DNA from: Iodobacter sp025352645
GTDB taxonomy: Bacteria > Pseudomonadota > Gammaproteobacteria > Burkholderiales > Chitinibacteraceae
Assembly: GCF_033446605.1 (NCBI RefSeq)
Contig: NZ_JAWQUO010000001.1
Coordinates: 138,569-202,568, forward strand
Direction of reading: 5' to 3'
Length of the DNA stretch: 64,000 bases
In this document: positions 43,030 to 52,999 of the stretch, in pieces
Layout of the letters: each line of letters begins with the position of its first letter
Position numbering within the stretch: position 1 is the stretch's first letter
Notes under the pieces: model-generated
The model's database searches: none
What the model saw: the letters and a program-made list of their open reading frames with translations, nothing else
Told to the model about the DNA's origin: nothing
Made by a program: the position numbers and the translations under genes

Positions 43030-43784
43030 AAGTTGCAATAGCCAAGTTGGAAGTCGATATCTGAATCAACAACCTTTGCGCGCTCTCCACTGGTTGATGG
43101 GATAACAAAGCGAATATTGATCGCGTAGCGGTTAGCAGATAGCTCTGGAACTGCGGCTAAATGAGCGGGCAGGCTCACTCTTAATAGCTGAACTGTTTTT
43201 CCTCCTGACATTTGCTGGAAGTTACCATTTTTTGCGGTGTAGCTATTCTCACGCATACTATCTCGTAGTAAGCGCAAGATGATGTCTAAGCCTTGCTTGA
43301 TGGGTAGCAGCGGGTTAAACCATGCATCAATGTCTACCCTACGATAATCTGCTGTTTGCTGCTGCCAATAATGGTAGGAGGGGAGGTCGAATGCACAGGC
43401 TCCACCTGGTATCGTTACTCGCTGTTTAATGGCCATTAACCATTCATTTTCACGCAGTGCCTGCCCAAATTTCCCCGTCATATTTAACATCTTGCTGTGT
43501 GTTTCTTCAATGTCGATCAAAACACGCTCGAGCGCGTCTTCGGATATTTGGGGGTTGTTACGCAGCGCGGATAATGCCTGCCGCTGGCGTTCTAACTCTT
43601 GCAGCAAATCTGACTTCATATCCGCACGACTAGCGACTTCCATAATCTCGAAAATGCCGAGTAAGGCCGCATGATGGTCGGTGGCAGAGTCACGCCTCAC
43701 ATACTCAATGGTGCGGTTGTATAAATACTCGAGCCGCAAAAGGGTGCGAATGCGCTCGTTAATTGGGAATTCGTAGCTAATCAC
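43026..43784 (-). CDS. zapD: Cell division protein ZapD
   Basis: 252-residue FtsZ-bundling protein. I place the start at GTG 43784 (reading MISYEFPINERIRTLLRLE), because that matches relatives; the open frame runs 13 codons further up to TTG 43823. LPSYHYWQ and DIDAWFNPLLPIKQGLDIIL are conserved. Lies between coaE and yacG as in many proteobacteria. Confidence 0.9.
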   Translation of the reverse strand: MISYEFPINERIRTLLRLEYLYNRTIEYVRRDSATDHHAALLGIFEIMEVASRADMKSDLLQELERQRQALSALRNNPQISEDALERVLIDIEETHSKMLNMTGKFGQALRENEWLMAIKQRVTIPGGACAFDLPSYHYWQQQTADYRRVDIDAWFNPLLPIKQGLDIILRLLRDSMRENSYTAKNGNFQQMSGGKTVQLLRVSLPAHLAAVPELSANRYAINIRFVIPSTSGERAKVVDSDIDFQLGYCNL

Positions 43785-43862
43785 GATGCGTCTAACCGGC
43801 GAAGATATTCGATTTTGCAGCAAGAAATGGTTTATGAAAATGAATTACGTAAACCGACATGT

Positions 43863-44456
43863 TTAATCCTGATATCGCTGATGGAGAGTGCTAACTGTAG
43901 ATTGTAAATGAGCGAGCGTCGTTTCATTTAAAATAATATCATCTGCGAGTTCTATTCGTGTTTTTCTTGGGCACTGGCTTGCAATAATGGCCTCTATTTC
44001 ATGCTTACTTAGGCCATTGCGAGCTTGAACACGGGCAATTTGCTGCTCAATTGAGCAATCCACTACTAAACTGAGATCAATAATGTGGCTATAGCTCCCT
44101 GTTTCAAACAGCAGGGGGGCCGCTAAAATGGCGTAGGGCGTGTGATCTGGCAAATCATTAAGCATCTGTATTGCTACATCTTTGATACGTGGATGGAAAA
44201 TCGCTTCAAGTTTTTTTTTTGCCGCAGGCTCTGCATAAATATGCTGGCGCATCCGTGCTCGATCTAAAGATCCATTATCGCTTAAGTATTCTGGACCAAA
44301 TACTTGGGCAATTTGATCTAAAACTGGTGATGGGGGGATGCTGAGAGCGTGGGCAATATCATCGGTATCAATAATAGGCACGCCTTGCGCGGCAAAAAGA
44401 TGGGCAACTGTTGATTTACCGCTGCCTATCCCTCCAGTTAGCCCAATAACCCGCAT
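43863..44456 (-). CDS. coaE: Dephospho-CoA kinase
   Basis: Last step of coenzyme A synthesis; 197 residues. P-loop GLTGGIGSGKSTV at the N-terminus and DTDDIAH following. ATG 44456 has GAGAG eight bases upstream; GTG 44471 overlapping the pilD stop is an alternative. Confidence 0.94.
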   Translation of the reverse strand: MRVIGLTGGIGSGKSTVAHLFAAQGVPIIDTDDIAHALSIPPSPVLDQIAQVFGPEYLSDNGSLDRARMRQHIYAEPAAKKKLEAIFHPRIKDVAIQMLNDLPDHTPYAILAAPLLFETGSYSHIIDLSLVVDCSIEQQIARVQARNGLSKHEIEAIIASQCPRKTRIELADDIILNETTLAHLQSTVSTLHQRYQD

Positions 44457-44470
44457 GCCATCGGCTCTCA

Positions 44471-45340
44471 CTAAACGGCTCCACCATTAAAGATGAGTTG
44501 TTGCAATGTGGTGCCAAAAATTAATGTAAGCCAGCCAGCTATACCTAAATAAGGACCAAAAGGCATCGGTTTACCCATGCCTCGTTTGGCGAGGATGGCT
44601 AGTGCAATGCCGATCACTGCTCCGCTAATTGACGAAAGTAAAATAACACTAGGTAGCGCTTGCCAGCCAAACCATGCGCCAAGGGCTGCAAGTAGCTTAA
44701 AGTCACCATAGCCCATTCCTTCCTTGCCGGTGATTAATTTAAATATCCAATACACGCTCCATAGCACTAAGTAGCCAGCAGCGGCACCAATCACCGCCTG
44801 ATCCAATGGAACAAAGACATTATTTAAATTGAACAGGAGCCCCAGCCAGAGTAAGGGCAGCGTGATGCTGTCTGGCAGTAAATAGGTATCGGCATCAATA
44901 AATACTAAGGCAATCAAAAACCACGTTAGCAAAATAGCCGCGATGGCTGCAATGGTTACACCAAAGTGAAGCCCTGCAACAGCAGTCAGCGTTGCACAAA
45001 GTAGCTCGACCATTGGATAGCGCGGGCTGATACGAATCTTGCAGCCACGGCAGCGGCCTCGCAATAGCAGGTAGCTAATCACGGGAATGTTTTCTAGAGC
45101 ACTAATGGCATGGCCACAGCTGGGGCAGGCTGAGCGAGGAACAACTAAGTTGTAGCTAGCGGCTTGTGGCATTGGCGCGTCGATGGGGGCATCAATCATC
45201 TGGCATTCTTGCCTGAATTGCTGCTCCATCATTTTGGGAATGCGATGGATCACTACATTTAAAAAACTACCAACTAATAAACCTAGTGCGAATAAAAACC
45301 CGCCATATATGGCGGGGGTATCTAAAAACAACGCAATCAT
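44471..45340 (-). CDS. pilD: Type IV prepilin peptidase/N-methylase PilD
   Basis: Inner-membrane aspartyl protease that cleaves and methylates prepilins; 289 residues. Two CxxC pairs (CPSCG and CRGC) and both catalytic Asp contexts (FIDADTYLLPD and GMGYGDFKLLA) are visible, with about eight membrane segments. Abuts pilC by one base. Confidence 0.95.
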   Translation of the reverse strand: MIALFLDTPAIYGGFLFALGLLVGSFLNVVIHRIPKMMEQQFRQECQMIDAPIDAPMPQAASYNLVVPRSACPSCGHAISALENIPVISYLLLRGRCRGCKIRISPRYPMVELLCATLTAVAGLHFGVTIAAIAAILLTWFLIALVFIDADTYLLPDSITLPLLWLGLLFNLNNVFVPLDQAVIGAAAGYLVLWSVYWIFKLITGKEGMGYGDFKLLAALGAWFGWQALPSVILLSSISGAVIGIALAILAKRGMGKPMPFGPYLGIAGWLTLIFGTTLQQLIFNGGAV

Positions 45341-46563
45341 TAACCGACAACCTCGCCCATTTTGAAAATTGGTAAGTACATAGCAACCACCAAGCCGCCA
45401 ATCAGCGTACCTAAGACCACCATAATAACGGGTTCCATTAAGCTGGAGAGTGCTTCAACTGCGTTATCTACTTCTTCTTCATAATAATCAGCAACCTTGC
45501 CAAGCATTGAATCTAATGCGCCAGACTCTTCACCAATTGCCACCATCTGCATCACCATATTGGGAAACATATTGGTGCTTTGCATAGACAAAGTGAGGCT
45601 AGTACCTGTGCTTACCTCGGTTTGAATCTTTTTGGTGGCTATTTTATACAGGTAATTACCTGCCGCACCGCCAACAGAATCAAGGGATTCAACCAATGGA
45701 ACCCCTGCCGCAAACATAGTCGCCAAGGTGCGGCACCAGCGTGCAATCGTTGCATTAAGCATAATTTGCCCAATGATAGGGATTTTTAGTAGTAAGCGAT
45801 CCATGACGATTTGAATCGCTTCAGATTTTTTCCACGCTTTTAAGAAGCCCCAAATCCCGCCAAAAATTCCCCCAAATATAAGCCACCAATAGGTCACAAA
45901 AATATCTGAAATAGCCATCACAATCAGAGTTGGTGTAGGCAGATTTGCACCAAAACTAGAAAATAACTCTTTAAACGCGGGAATAACAAAAATCATAATG
46001 ACGGCTGTAATCACAAATGCCGCCACAATCACGGCGGTGGGATAAAATAGAGCCGATTTAATTTTCTTTTTAACCCCCAGTGTTTTCTCTTTATACGTGG
46101 CTAGCCGCGCGAGTAATGCATCCAAAATACCTGCTTGCTCACCTGCTTGAATCAAGTTGCAGTACAGTGCATCAAACTCATTAGGATGCTTTCTAAATGC
46201 CTGAGTAAGGGACGAGCCTGTTTCAATATCATTTTTGATATCTAATAGCAGCTTGGTTACGGATGGATTGCTATGGCCTTTGGCGACGATATCAAATGAC
46301 GTAAGTAAAGGAACGCCTGCTTTGAGCATAGTGGCAAGCTGGCGTGTAAACATGGTGATATCTTCATCAGTAATTTTCTTACTGGAACCCATGCGTTGTT
46401 TCTTGACTTTAAGGACATTGACACCCTGACGACGCAAGGTGTTTTTAACCACATGCTCGCCACTGGCCCGCATTTCGCCCTTAACTATTTTGCCGCCACG
46501 ATCTTTACCTTCCCATACAAAAGTAAACTCTTTTACTTTTAGGGCTTTAGATGCTATTGCCAT
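45340..46563 (-). CDS. pilC: Type IV pilus platform protein PilC (PilG in Neisseria)
   Basis: 407-residue polytopic protein with two GspF/T2SF domains (about residues 70-195 and 270-395), e.g. FTRQLATMLKAGVPLL and its repeat WCRTLATMFAAGVPLVESL. Anchors the assembly ATPase at the membrane. Between pilB and pilD. Confidence 0.95.
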   Translation of the reverse strand: MAIASKALKVKEFTFVWEGKDRGGKIVKGEMRASGEHVVKNTLRRQGVNVLKVKKQRMGSSKKITDEDITMFTRQLATMLKAGVPLLTSFDIVAKGHSNPSVTKLLLDIKNDIETGSSLTQAFRKHPNEFDALYCNLIQAGEQAGILDALLARLATYKEKTLGVKKKIKSALFYPTAVIVAAFVITAVIMIFVIPAFKELFSSFGANLPTPTLIVMAISDIFVTYWWLIFGGIFGGIWGFLKAWKKSEAIQIVMDRLLLKIPIIGQIMLNATIARWCRTLATMFAAGVPLVESLDSVGGAAGNYLYKIATKKIQTEVSTGTSLTLSMQSTNMFPNMVMQMVAIGEESGALDSMLGKVADYYEEEVDNAVEALSSLMEPVIMVVLGTLIGGLVVAMYLPIFKMGEVVG

Positions 46564-46581
46564 GATGGCCCTCTGTGTGTT

Positions 46582-48291
46582 TTATTCATTAGTTACCGCC
46601 ATAATTTCTTCTAATGAAGTGAGTCCTTGCTTCACTTTTCGTAAGCCTGATCCGCGTAAATCACGTACACCATCTCGCTTAGCTTGATCCGCGATGTCAA
46701 TGGCGTTGCCGTTGGTCATAATGATTCGATTCATCGCATCGGTAATAGGCATGACTTGGTAAATGCCCACTCGGCCTTTGTAACCTGATCCCTTACAAAT
46801 ATCACAACCAACCGGCTTGTAGGGGCTCCAAGTGCCATCCAAATCTTCCTCTGCAAAACCAGCATCGAGTAAGGCTTGATGTGGAATGTCAATAGGTGTT
46901 TTGCAACTACAGAGCTTACGAGCTAAGCGCTGGGCGGTGATCAAAATGACGGATGAAGCAATATTAAACGGGGCAATCCCCATGTTTAACATACGGGTTA
47001 GCGTGGTAGGGGCATCGTTGGTGTGCAAAGTGGAAAACACCATGTGACCTGTTTGGGCCGCTTTAATCGAAATATCGGCGGTACCTAAATCACGAATTTC
47101 CCCGACCATGATGATGTCAGGATCTTGGCGCAGAAAGGCTTTTAGCGCCACGGCAAAGGTGAGCCCTGATTTTTCATTGACGTTAACTTGGTTAACGCCA
47201 GGCAAGTTAATTTCGCATGGGTCTTCTGCCGTAGAGATATTGATCCCCGGCTGATTCAAAATATTTAAACAGGTATACAGCGAAACGGTTTTGCCTGAGC
47301 CGGTTGGACCTGTAACCAAGATCATTCCATACGGGCGTTGGATGGCCTCAAGTAGGATTTCTTTTTGGTCAGGATCGTAGCCTAAGGCATCAATGCCCAG
47401 CGTGGCAGAGGAAGGATCTAAAATCCGCATACAAATTTTCTCGCCATGCATGGTTGGCATGGTGGACACCCGAAAATCGATTGCACGGCTTTTAGACAGC
47501 ACAAGCTTCATGCGGCCATCTTGAGGAACGCGTTTTTCTGAGATGTCGAGCTTAGAAATAACTTTAATGCGAGATGCCAGCTTGTCTTTAATTGCCAGTG
47601 GAGGTTGTGCTACTTCGCGCAATACCCCATCTAGTCGATAGCGAATTCGAAAGTACTTTTCGTAAGGCTCAAAGTGGATGTCTGAAACACCGGCGTTAAT
47701 GGCATCGAGTAAGATTTTTTGCAAGTATTTAACAATCGGCGCGTCATCAACTTCCATCGCTGCCGCGTCATTTTGGCTGGTATCTTCTTCATCGCCCGCC
47801 ATTTCTAGATCGACTTCATCTAGTGACATTTTGCTTAGATTGGCACCTGAGGCCTCGATAAGCTTATCGAGTAATGACACTAGCTTGCTGTCCTCAACTA
47901 CCAGCGGCTGAACTTGCAGGCCAGTTTGAAAGCGCACCTCTTCTAGTGCTTGCAAGTTGGTGATGTCAGATAGGCCAATAAATAGCTTTGTGCCCCGCTT
48001 AAAGAGCGGCACGATTCGCTGGATCTGCATCACTTTGTGATCCAAGACCCCTTGAGGGATATAGCTTGAATCTAGGTGATCAAGATCGAGTAGCGGATAG
48101 CCAAATGCTTGCGACGAAAACTCAGCCACATCCCTCGCAGTCATTTTGTGACTGCGAATGAGTTGCTCGATAAACGGCGTTTTGCTGCTGTTGGCCGTAG
48201 TTTGCAAAGCCTCTGCGTCTGCTTCAATCAATCTTCCGTGTTGAACAAGCAGGCGGGCAAGACCAGATACAGGAGTGTTGGGAGCTGACAT
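46582..48291 (-). CDS. pilB: Type IV pilus assembly ATPase PilB (PilF in Neisseria)
   Basis: Hexameric extension ATPase, 569 residues from ATG 48291 (MSAPNTPVSG); TTG 48327 upstream is less likely. N-terminal MshEN-type domain, Walker A GPTGSGKTVSLY, Asp and His boxes (DPDIIMVGEIRD, ISIKAAQTGHMV), and a four-cysteine zinc motif (LCSC and GCDICKGSG). First gene of pilBCD-coaE-zapD-yacG. Confidence 0.95.
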   Translation of the reverse strand: MSAPNTPVSGLARLLVQHGRLIEADAEALQTTANSSKTPFIEQLIRSHKMTARDVAEFSSQAFGYPLLDLDHLDSSYIPQGVLDHKVMQIQRIVPLFKRGTKLFIGLSDITNLQALEEVRFQTGLQVQPLVVEDSKLVSLLDKLIEASGANLSKMSLDEVDLEMAGDEEDTSQNDAAAMEVDDAPIVKYLQKILLDAINAGVSDIHFEPYEKYFRIRYRLDGVLREVAQPPLAIKDKLASRIKVISKLDISEKRVPQDGRMKLVLSKSRAIDFRVSTMPTMHGEKICMRILDPSSATLGIDALGYDPDQKEILLEAIQRPYGMILVTGPTGSGKTVSLYTCLNILNQPGINISTAEDPCEINLPGVNQVNVNEKSGLTFAVALKAFLRQDPDIIMVGEIRDLGTADISIKAAQTGHMVFSTLHTNDAPTTLTRMLNMGIAPFNIASSVILITAQRLARKLCSCKTPIDIPHQALLDAGFAEEDLDGTWSPYKPVGCDICKGSGYKGRVGIYQVMPITDAMNRIIMTNGNAIDIADQAKRDGVRDLRGSGLRKVKQGLTSLEEIMAVTNE

Positions 48292-48416
48292 GGCCTTCAA
48301 TGTGTAATCAAAAAGAGGGAAAAACAATCTAATGATGTTACATCTTTAGTTTAGCAAATACCTTTTAATCTTGCGTTGCTATTCCAAACTAAAGAAAAAT
48401 AAATTAATGCTGCAAA

Positions 48417-49679
48417 TCAAATATTAGATGCATAAAGGCGGACAACGCGAATGCTGCGGTCCTGTGTTTGAACAATTTCAATCCGCTGGCCGGCTAAAAC
48501 AAGGCAAGTACCTGCATCTGGGATATCTTGAAAGTGCTCAAGGATTAAACCATTTAATGTTTTTGGGCCATCAACAGGAAACGATAATCGAAGCTTTCTA
48601 TTTAACTCACGTAGGCTTGATGCGCCATCCAGTAAAATACTGCCATCAGGTTGGCGTAGAACCTTTGCGCCTTGCGTTGGGGCATTTGTGGTGAATTCTC
48701 CGACTACCTGTTCCAAAATATCTTCAAGTGTAACCAGTCCTTGCATTTCACCATATTCATCAACAACGACAGCTATTCTACGTTTATTTTCTTGGAAGTT
48801 TTGTAATTGTGTAAATAAGGGGGTGCTAGATGGAATAAAGTAGGGGGGACGCATCATTTCACGCAAGCTAGTTTGATCTACTTCATCCTCTTTTAAAGAT
48901 AAAACTTTCCGAATATGCAAAATGCCAATGATATTGTCAGGATTACAAGAATAAACGGGGAGGCGAGTGTGATGACAAGTAAATATTTGTTTGCGAATTT
49001 CATCTGTTGGGGCATCTAAATCAATACTTTCCATTTGATGGCGTGGTGTCATTACATCATCTACCGTAATACTTGCCAGTTCAAATAGGTTTAATAGCAT
49101 CGTATGATGCTTTTTCTCCATGTGCCGCCCAGATTCTAAAACCAATAAACGCAGCTCTTCAGGAGAAAGCGTTTGTTGGTTATCATTATTTTTTTTGAGA
49201 CGTAATGCTTTAATTAATGCGCTAACAAATAAATTAACTAGCCAAACAGCAGGGTACAACACTCTTAGAAGAATCAGTAAGGGGGAGGATGCCGCGTAGG
49301 CTAAAGGTTCTGCATAAGTTGCTGCGAGTACTTTAGGGGTCGCCTCGGAAAAAATAAGAATAGCAATTGCCACCAATAATGTAGCGATACCTAAGGCGAA
49401 ATCATTACCCGAAAATAAGCGATCCGCAATAAGAGCGGATAATGTTGCCGAGGCGGTGTTTATGACGGTATTGCCAATCAAAATGACGGAAAGAAGTTTG
49501 TCTGTTTGGCTAAGTAACTTTTGGGTACGGACTGCGGCGCGATGACCTTGGCGCGCTTTGCTGGCTACTTTATAACGATTAACTGCCATCATGGCGGTTT
49601 CTGCGCCAGAAAAAAAAGCAGATGTAAATAAGCAAGCAGCAAGCGCAGTATAGAGAAATGCTAGGGGGAGTTGTTCCAA
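48417..49679 (-). CDS. yfjD: CNNM/CorC-HlyC family membrane protein YfjD
   Basis: Inner-membrane protein with N-terminal DUF21/CNNM transmembrane domain (SAFFSGAETAMMAVNRYK), two CBS domains (VDDVMTPRHQMESI onward), and a C-terminal CorC_HlyC domain; linked to Mg/Co handling in relatives. TTG 49679 gives a family-like N-terminus (420 residues). A longer frame to 49748 would overlap ypjD. Neighbours ypjD and ffh match the E. coli arrangement. Confidence 0.85.
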   Translation of the reverse strand: MEQLPLAFLYTALAACLFTSAFFSGAETAMMAVNRYKVASKARQGHRAAVRTQKLLSQTDKLLSVILIGNTVINTASATLSALIADRLFSGNDFALGIATLLVAIAILIFSEATPKVLAATYAEPLAYAASSPLLILLRVLYPAVWLVNLFVSALIKALRLKKNNDNQQTLSPEELRLLVLESGRHMEKKHHTMLLNLFELASITVDDVMTPRHQMESIDLDAPTDEIRKQIFTCHHTRLPVYSCNPDNIIGILHIRKVLSLKEDEVDQTSLREMMRPPYFIPSSTPLFTQLQNFQENKRRIAVVVDEYGEMQGLVTLEDILEQVVGEFTTNAPTQGAKVLRQPDGSILLDGASSLRELNRKLRLSFPVDGPKTLNGLILEHFQDIPDAGTCLVLAGQRIEIVQTQDRSIRVVRLYASNI

Positions 49680-49716
49680 AATATTACAAGGCCCGTGGTT
49701 GAGAGAGGCGTGTTGA

Positions 49717-50559
49717 TTATATACGGTGCAAGAGCGCCTCAAAAACAAAACGGCTACCTATATACCCTAGGAAGAGTAGTGCAAAGCCAGCAAGAGTCCA
49801 GTTGGCCGCGAAGCGCCCACGCCAACCATATTTAAATCTACCCCAAAGTAGAATGCCAAATACGAGCCATGCGGCTATGGATAGGATGACTTTATGTGAG
49901 AAAACAAGCCCATGGCCCCAAACTAGCTCAGAAAAAAATATTCCTGAAAGTAGGGCAAAGGTCAGTAAAATAAAGCCTAGGCGTACGCAGGCAAACATGA
50001 GTTTTTCTAAAGTCATCAAAGGAGGAAGTGTGCGAATTAACGACCCTGCTTTGGCTTGATGCAGTGTTTGATCTGCAAAACGCATTAGAATGGCAACCCC
50101 TGCAGCATTAAGTAGCATGCCGTGTGCAAACATGGCTAATAAAAAGTGGCCACGAGACAATGGGCTTAATGGGTACGTAATTGGATGCCCATTAGGTAAT
50201 AATATCGATAGCAGTAAAAATATCGCGGCGATGCCTAGCATTGGGGGTTGTAAACCATCCATTTTCCAGAAAAATTGCCCACACATATAGATGCACAAGG
50301 TAGAAAATGCGCTGAGCGATAGTGCCTCTGCCGCACCAAAGTGCAAGGTGCTTGCCCAAAGCAAGGGAGGAAAGAGGGCGAAAGCATGCAGCAACAAGCC
50401 ACTGATTAAAAGTAGTTGTTCCAGAGTGGGCGTAAGCAGGCTTTTGGAGTGAGAAGAAGCAAGCCGGCTGCGGCAAAAATGCCAGCCAAGCAACAGGTAT
50501 ATGGTTAAGGCCGGCAGCGCTAAATAAGTCGCTGGGCTAACTTCAGGTAAAATGCTCAT
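49717..50559 (-). CDS. ypjD: CcsA/YpjD-type cytochrome c assembly family membrane protein
   Basis: 280 residues with about eight hydrophobic segments. Family text includes the conserved HGMLLNAAG and FSELVWGHGLVFSHK with histidines that could bind haem. Divergent from ffh with 59 bases between starts. YpjD function is not established, and haem transport is inferred from the CcsA family. Confidence 0.8.
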   Translation of the reverse strand: MSILPEVSPATYLALPALTIYLLLGWHFCRSRLASSHSKSLLTPTLEQLLLISGLLLHAFALFPPLLWASTLHFGAAEALSLSAFSTLCIYMCGQFFWKMDGLQPPMLGIAAIFLLLSILLPNGHPITYPLSPLSRGHFLLAMFAHGMLLNAAGVAILMRFADQTLHQAKAGSLIRTLPPLMTLEKLMFACVRLGFILLTFALLSGIFFSELVWGHGLVFSHKVILSIAAWLVFGILLWGRFKYGWRGRFAANWTLAGFALLFLGYIGSRFVFEALLHRI

Positions 50560-50618
50560 TATATAAGTCTATCAGAGCGAGGTCCCTCTTGGGGCAGTCG
50601 CCAAGCAAAGGATCAAGC

Positions 50619-51971
50619 ATGTTCGAAAATCTTTCCAGTCGTCTATCTGGCGTAGTTAAAAATTTACGTGGCCAGTCTCGCCTTACGGAAGACAATATTC
50701 AAGACGCAATGCGTGAAGTACGCATGGCCCTGCTTGAGGCTGACGTGGCTTTACCTGTCGTTAAACAGTTTATTAACGACGTTAAAGTTCGTGCTCAAGG
50801 TCAAGAAGTTATTGGTAGTCTTACACCGGGTCAAGCGGTAATTGGTGTTGTCTATGAAGAACTGACCAAGTTAATGGGGGTGCAAAATGACGCTCTCAAC
50901 TTGGCTGCCGTGCCTCCAGCTGTCATTTTAATGGCGGGTTTGCAAGGCGCAGGGAAAACAACCACATCGGGTAAATTAGCAAAATTACTTAAAGAAACGC
51001 AAAAAAAGAAAGTTTTACTGGTGTCGACCGACGTTTATCGCCCAGCAGCGATTGAACAGTTAAAAACATTGGCTGGGCAATTAGAAGTGGAGTGGTTCCC
51101 TTCTGATATTGCGCAAAAGCCAGTGGATATCGCGCTTGCTGCACATGATTATGCGAAAAAACATTTCCATGATGTGTTAATTGTTGATACGGCTGGTCGG
51201 TTGGCTATTGATGAAGCCTTGATGGCAGAAATTAAGGCTCTACACGAGGCAGTGAATCCAGTTGAAACCCTGTTTGTGGTGGATGCCATGCAGGGGCAAG
51301 ATGCGGTGAATACGGCCAAAGCTTTTAACGAAGCACTGCCTCTAACCGGTATTGTGCTTACTAAAATGGACGGTGATTCGCGCGGCGGTGCGGCCTTATC
51401 AGTAAGAAATATTACGGGAAAACCGATTAAATTTCTGGGCACGGGTGAAAAACTTACCGGCCTAGAACCATTCCATCCAGATCGTATGGCTGGCCGTATT
51501 TTGGGAATGGGCGATGTGCTGTCCTTGATTGAAGACGTACAAAATAGCGTTGATCAAGAAGAAGCACTTAAAATGATGAAAAAAGTTAAATCCGGTAAGG
51601 GATTTGACTTGGAAGATTTTAAAACACAAATCCAGCAAATGAAAAAAATGGGTGGCATGAGTGCCCTGATGGACAAATTGCCTGGCCAAGTGAGCCAGAT
51701 GGCTAATAGCCAAGTGACTGACAAATCTGTGGCGCGGATTGAGGGCATTATTAATTCGATGACACCAGAAGAGCGTCGTAAACCTGAACTACTCAAGGCC
51801 AGCCGCAAACGCCGTATTGCAGCAGGGGCAGGGGTGCAAGTTCAAGAGGTTAATCGCTTGCTTAAGCAGTTTGAAGAAACACAAAAAATGATGAAACAGT
51901 TCTCTAAAGGCGGTATGGCGAAGCTGATGCGTGGAATGAGTGGTATGAAGGGAATGTTGCCAGGTTTATAA
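50619..51971 (+). CDS. ffh: Signal recognition particle GTPase Ffh
   Basis: 450 residues; N domain, G domain with GLQGAGKTTTSGKLAK, DTAGRL and TKMDGDSRGG, then Met-rich M domain ending GMSGMKGMLPGL. ATG 50619 (MFENLSSRL) matches the family; the upstream frame is leader. Targets membrane proteins cotranslationally together with 4.5S RNA and FtsY. Confidence 0.97.
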   Translation: MFENLSSRLSGVVKNLRGQSRLTEDNIQDAMREVRMALLEADVALPVVKQFINDVKVRAQGQEVIGSLTPGQAVIGVVYEELTKLMGVQNDALNLAAVPPAVILMAGLQGAGKTTTSGKLAKLLKETQKKKVLLVSTDVYRPAAIEQLKTLAGQLEVEWFPSDIAQKPVDIALAAHDYAKKHFHDVLIVDTAGRLAIDEALMAEIKALHEAVNPVETLFVVDAMQGQDAVNTAKAFNEALPLTGIVLTKMDGDSRGGAALSVRNITGKPIKFLGTGEKLTGLEPFHPDRMAGRILGMGDVLSLIEDVQNSVDQEEALKMMKKVKSGKGFDLEDFKTQIQQMKKMGGMSALMDKLPGQVSQMANSQVTDKSVARIEGIINSMTPEERRKPELLKASRKRRIAAGAGVQVQEVNRLLKQFEETQKMMKQFSKGGMAKLMRGMSGMKGMLPGL

Positions 51972-52075
51972 CAAATTGCAGCCCTTTGCCCTGATCGTTG
52001 CTTAGTTTATAGAGGGGTAATTCCCTTCTAAGTACCCCAGATTTATAAAAATTCGCACCTGACCGGCTGCCGAAT

Positions 52076-52107
52076 ATCACGTTAAGCTTTACAACGTGAT
52101 TGTTTTT
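52076..52107 (+). terminator. ffh terminator
   Basis: ATCACGTT (52076-52083) pairs with AACGTGAT (52093-52100), nine-base loop, followed by TGTTTTT. Confidence 0.75.
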
Positions 52108-52129
52108 ACTGTACTTTTGCCGGTTATTC

Positions 52130-52158
52130 TTGCGGGGTTTGAGTTTTTGTCTCATAAT
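52130..52158 (+). promoter_or_regulatory. Promoter of the rpsP operon
   Basis: -35 TTGCGG (52130-52135), 17-base spacer, -10 CATAAT (52153-52158). Transcription would start about 35 bases before rpsP. Confidence 0.6.
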
Positions 52159-52199
52159 CGAACCCCTTTAAATTAATCTCCATTATTGGGTTTAATGCC

Positions 52200-52457
52200 A
52201 TGGTTGTTATTCGTCTTTCCCGCGGCGGTGCTAAAAACCGTCCGTTTTACAATGTTGTTGTAACTGACTCCCGTAATCGTCGTGACGGTCGCTTTGTTGA
52301 GCGTCTTGGCTTTTACAACCCACTCGCCAAAGATGGCGAAGAAGGCGTGCGTCTAGCTATGGACCGCGTAAGCTACTGGGTAGGCGTTGGTGCGCAAGCT
52401 TCTGACTCCGTTGCCAAGTTGCTGAAGAGCTACAAACCAGCTGCTGTTGCTGCTTGA
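52200..52457 (+). CDS. rpsP: 30S ribosomal protein S16
   Basis: 85 residues; MVVIRLSRGGAKNRPFYNVV and RFVERLGFYNP are diagnostic. Opens the conserved rpsP-rimM-trmD-rplS operon. Confidence 0.97.
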   Translation: MVVIRLSRGGAKNRPFYNVVVTDSRNRRDGRFVERLGFYNPLAKDGEEGVRLAMDRVSYWVGVGAQASDSVAKLLKSYKPAAVAA

Positions 52458-52999
52458 TTCAAGCCGTGACTACGCAAAAGCGGGCTTCATCGTCAGTACC
52501 TGATGATCTTTTGATCATGGGTTACGTGAGTGGAGCTTTTGGTATTCATGGCTGGATCAATTTGGTGGGTGACACTGAAGATGCCGATAGTCTTTTTGAC
52601 TACGACACTTGGTGGATCGGTCAAGAAGGTCAATGGCAAGCGTATACGCTTGTTGAAGGTCAAGTTCATACCAAGAAACTTGCTGCTCAACTTGAAGGTG
52701 TAAATGATCGCGATGCGGCGTTTGCGTTAAAGAGTTGTAAAATTGCAGTTTCACGCAGCCTGTTGCCAGCACCTGCTACTGATGAATATTACTGGATCGA
52801 TTTAATCGGGCTAGATGTCATCAATGTGCAAGGTGAGAAGCTGGGTATTGTGGATAACTTGTTTGAAACCGGTGCTAACGATGTGATCGTTGTGAAAGAT
52901 GGCCAGACTGAGCGTCTGCTACCTTTTGTGGCCCATGTTGTGCTCAAGGTTGATCTTGCTGCTAAAACAATCTCTGTGGATTGGGGCCTTGATTACTAA
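52454..52999 (+). CDS. rimM: Ribosome maturation factor RimM
   Basis: 16S processing factor binding S19; 181 residues. N-terminal RimM domain (GYVSGAFGIHGW) and C-terminal PRC-barrel (YYWIDLIGLDV, ETGANDVIVVK, RLLPFV). TTG 52454 would overlap the rpsP stop by four bases; GTG 52466 is an equally possible start. No strong Shine-Dalgarno precedes either. Confidence 0.93.
   Translation: MIQAVTTQKRASSSVPDDLLIMGYVSGAFGIHGWINLVGDTEDADSLFDYDTWWIGQEGQWQAYTLVEGQVHTKKLAAQLEGVNDRDAAFALKSCKIAVSRSLLPAPATDEYYWIDLIGLDVINVQGEKLGIVDNLFETGANDVIVVKDGQTERLLPFVAHVVLKVDLAAKTISVDWGLDY

Noticed and set aside
46582..48327. Start of pilB at TTG 48327
   Set aside because: It adds twelve residues (MFFPLFDYTLKA) without family match; ATG 48291 is preferred although its Shine-Dalgarno spacing is short.
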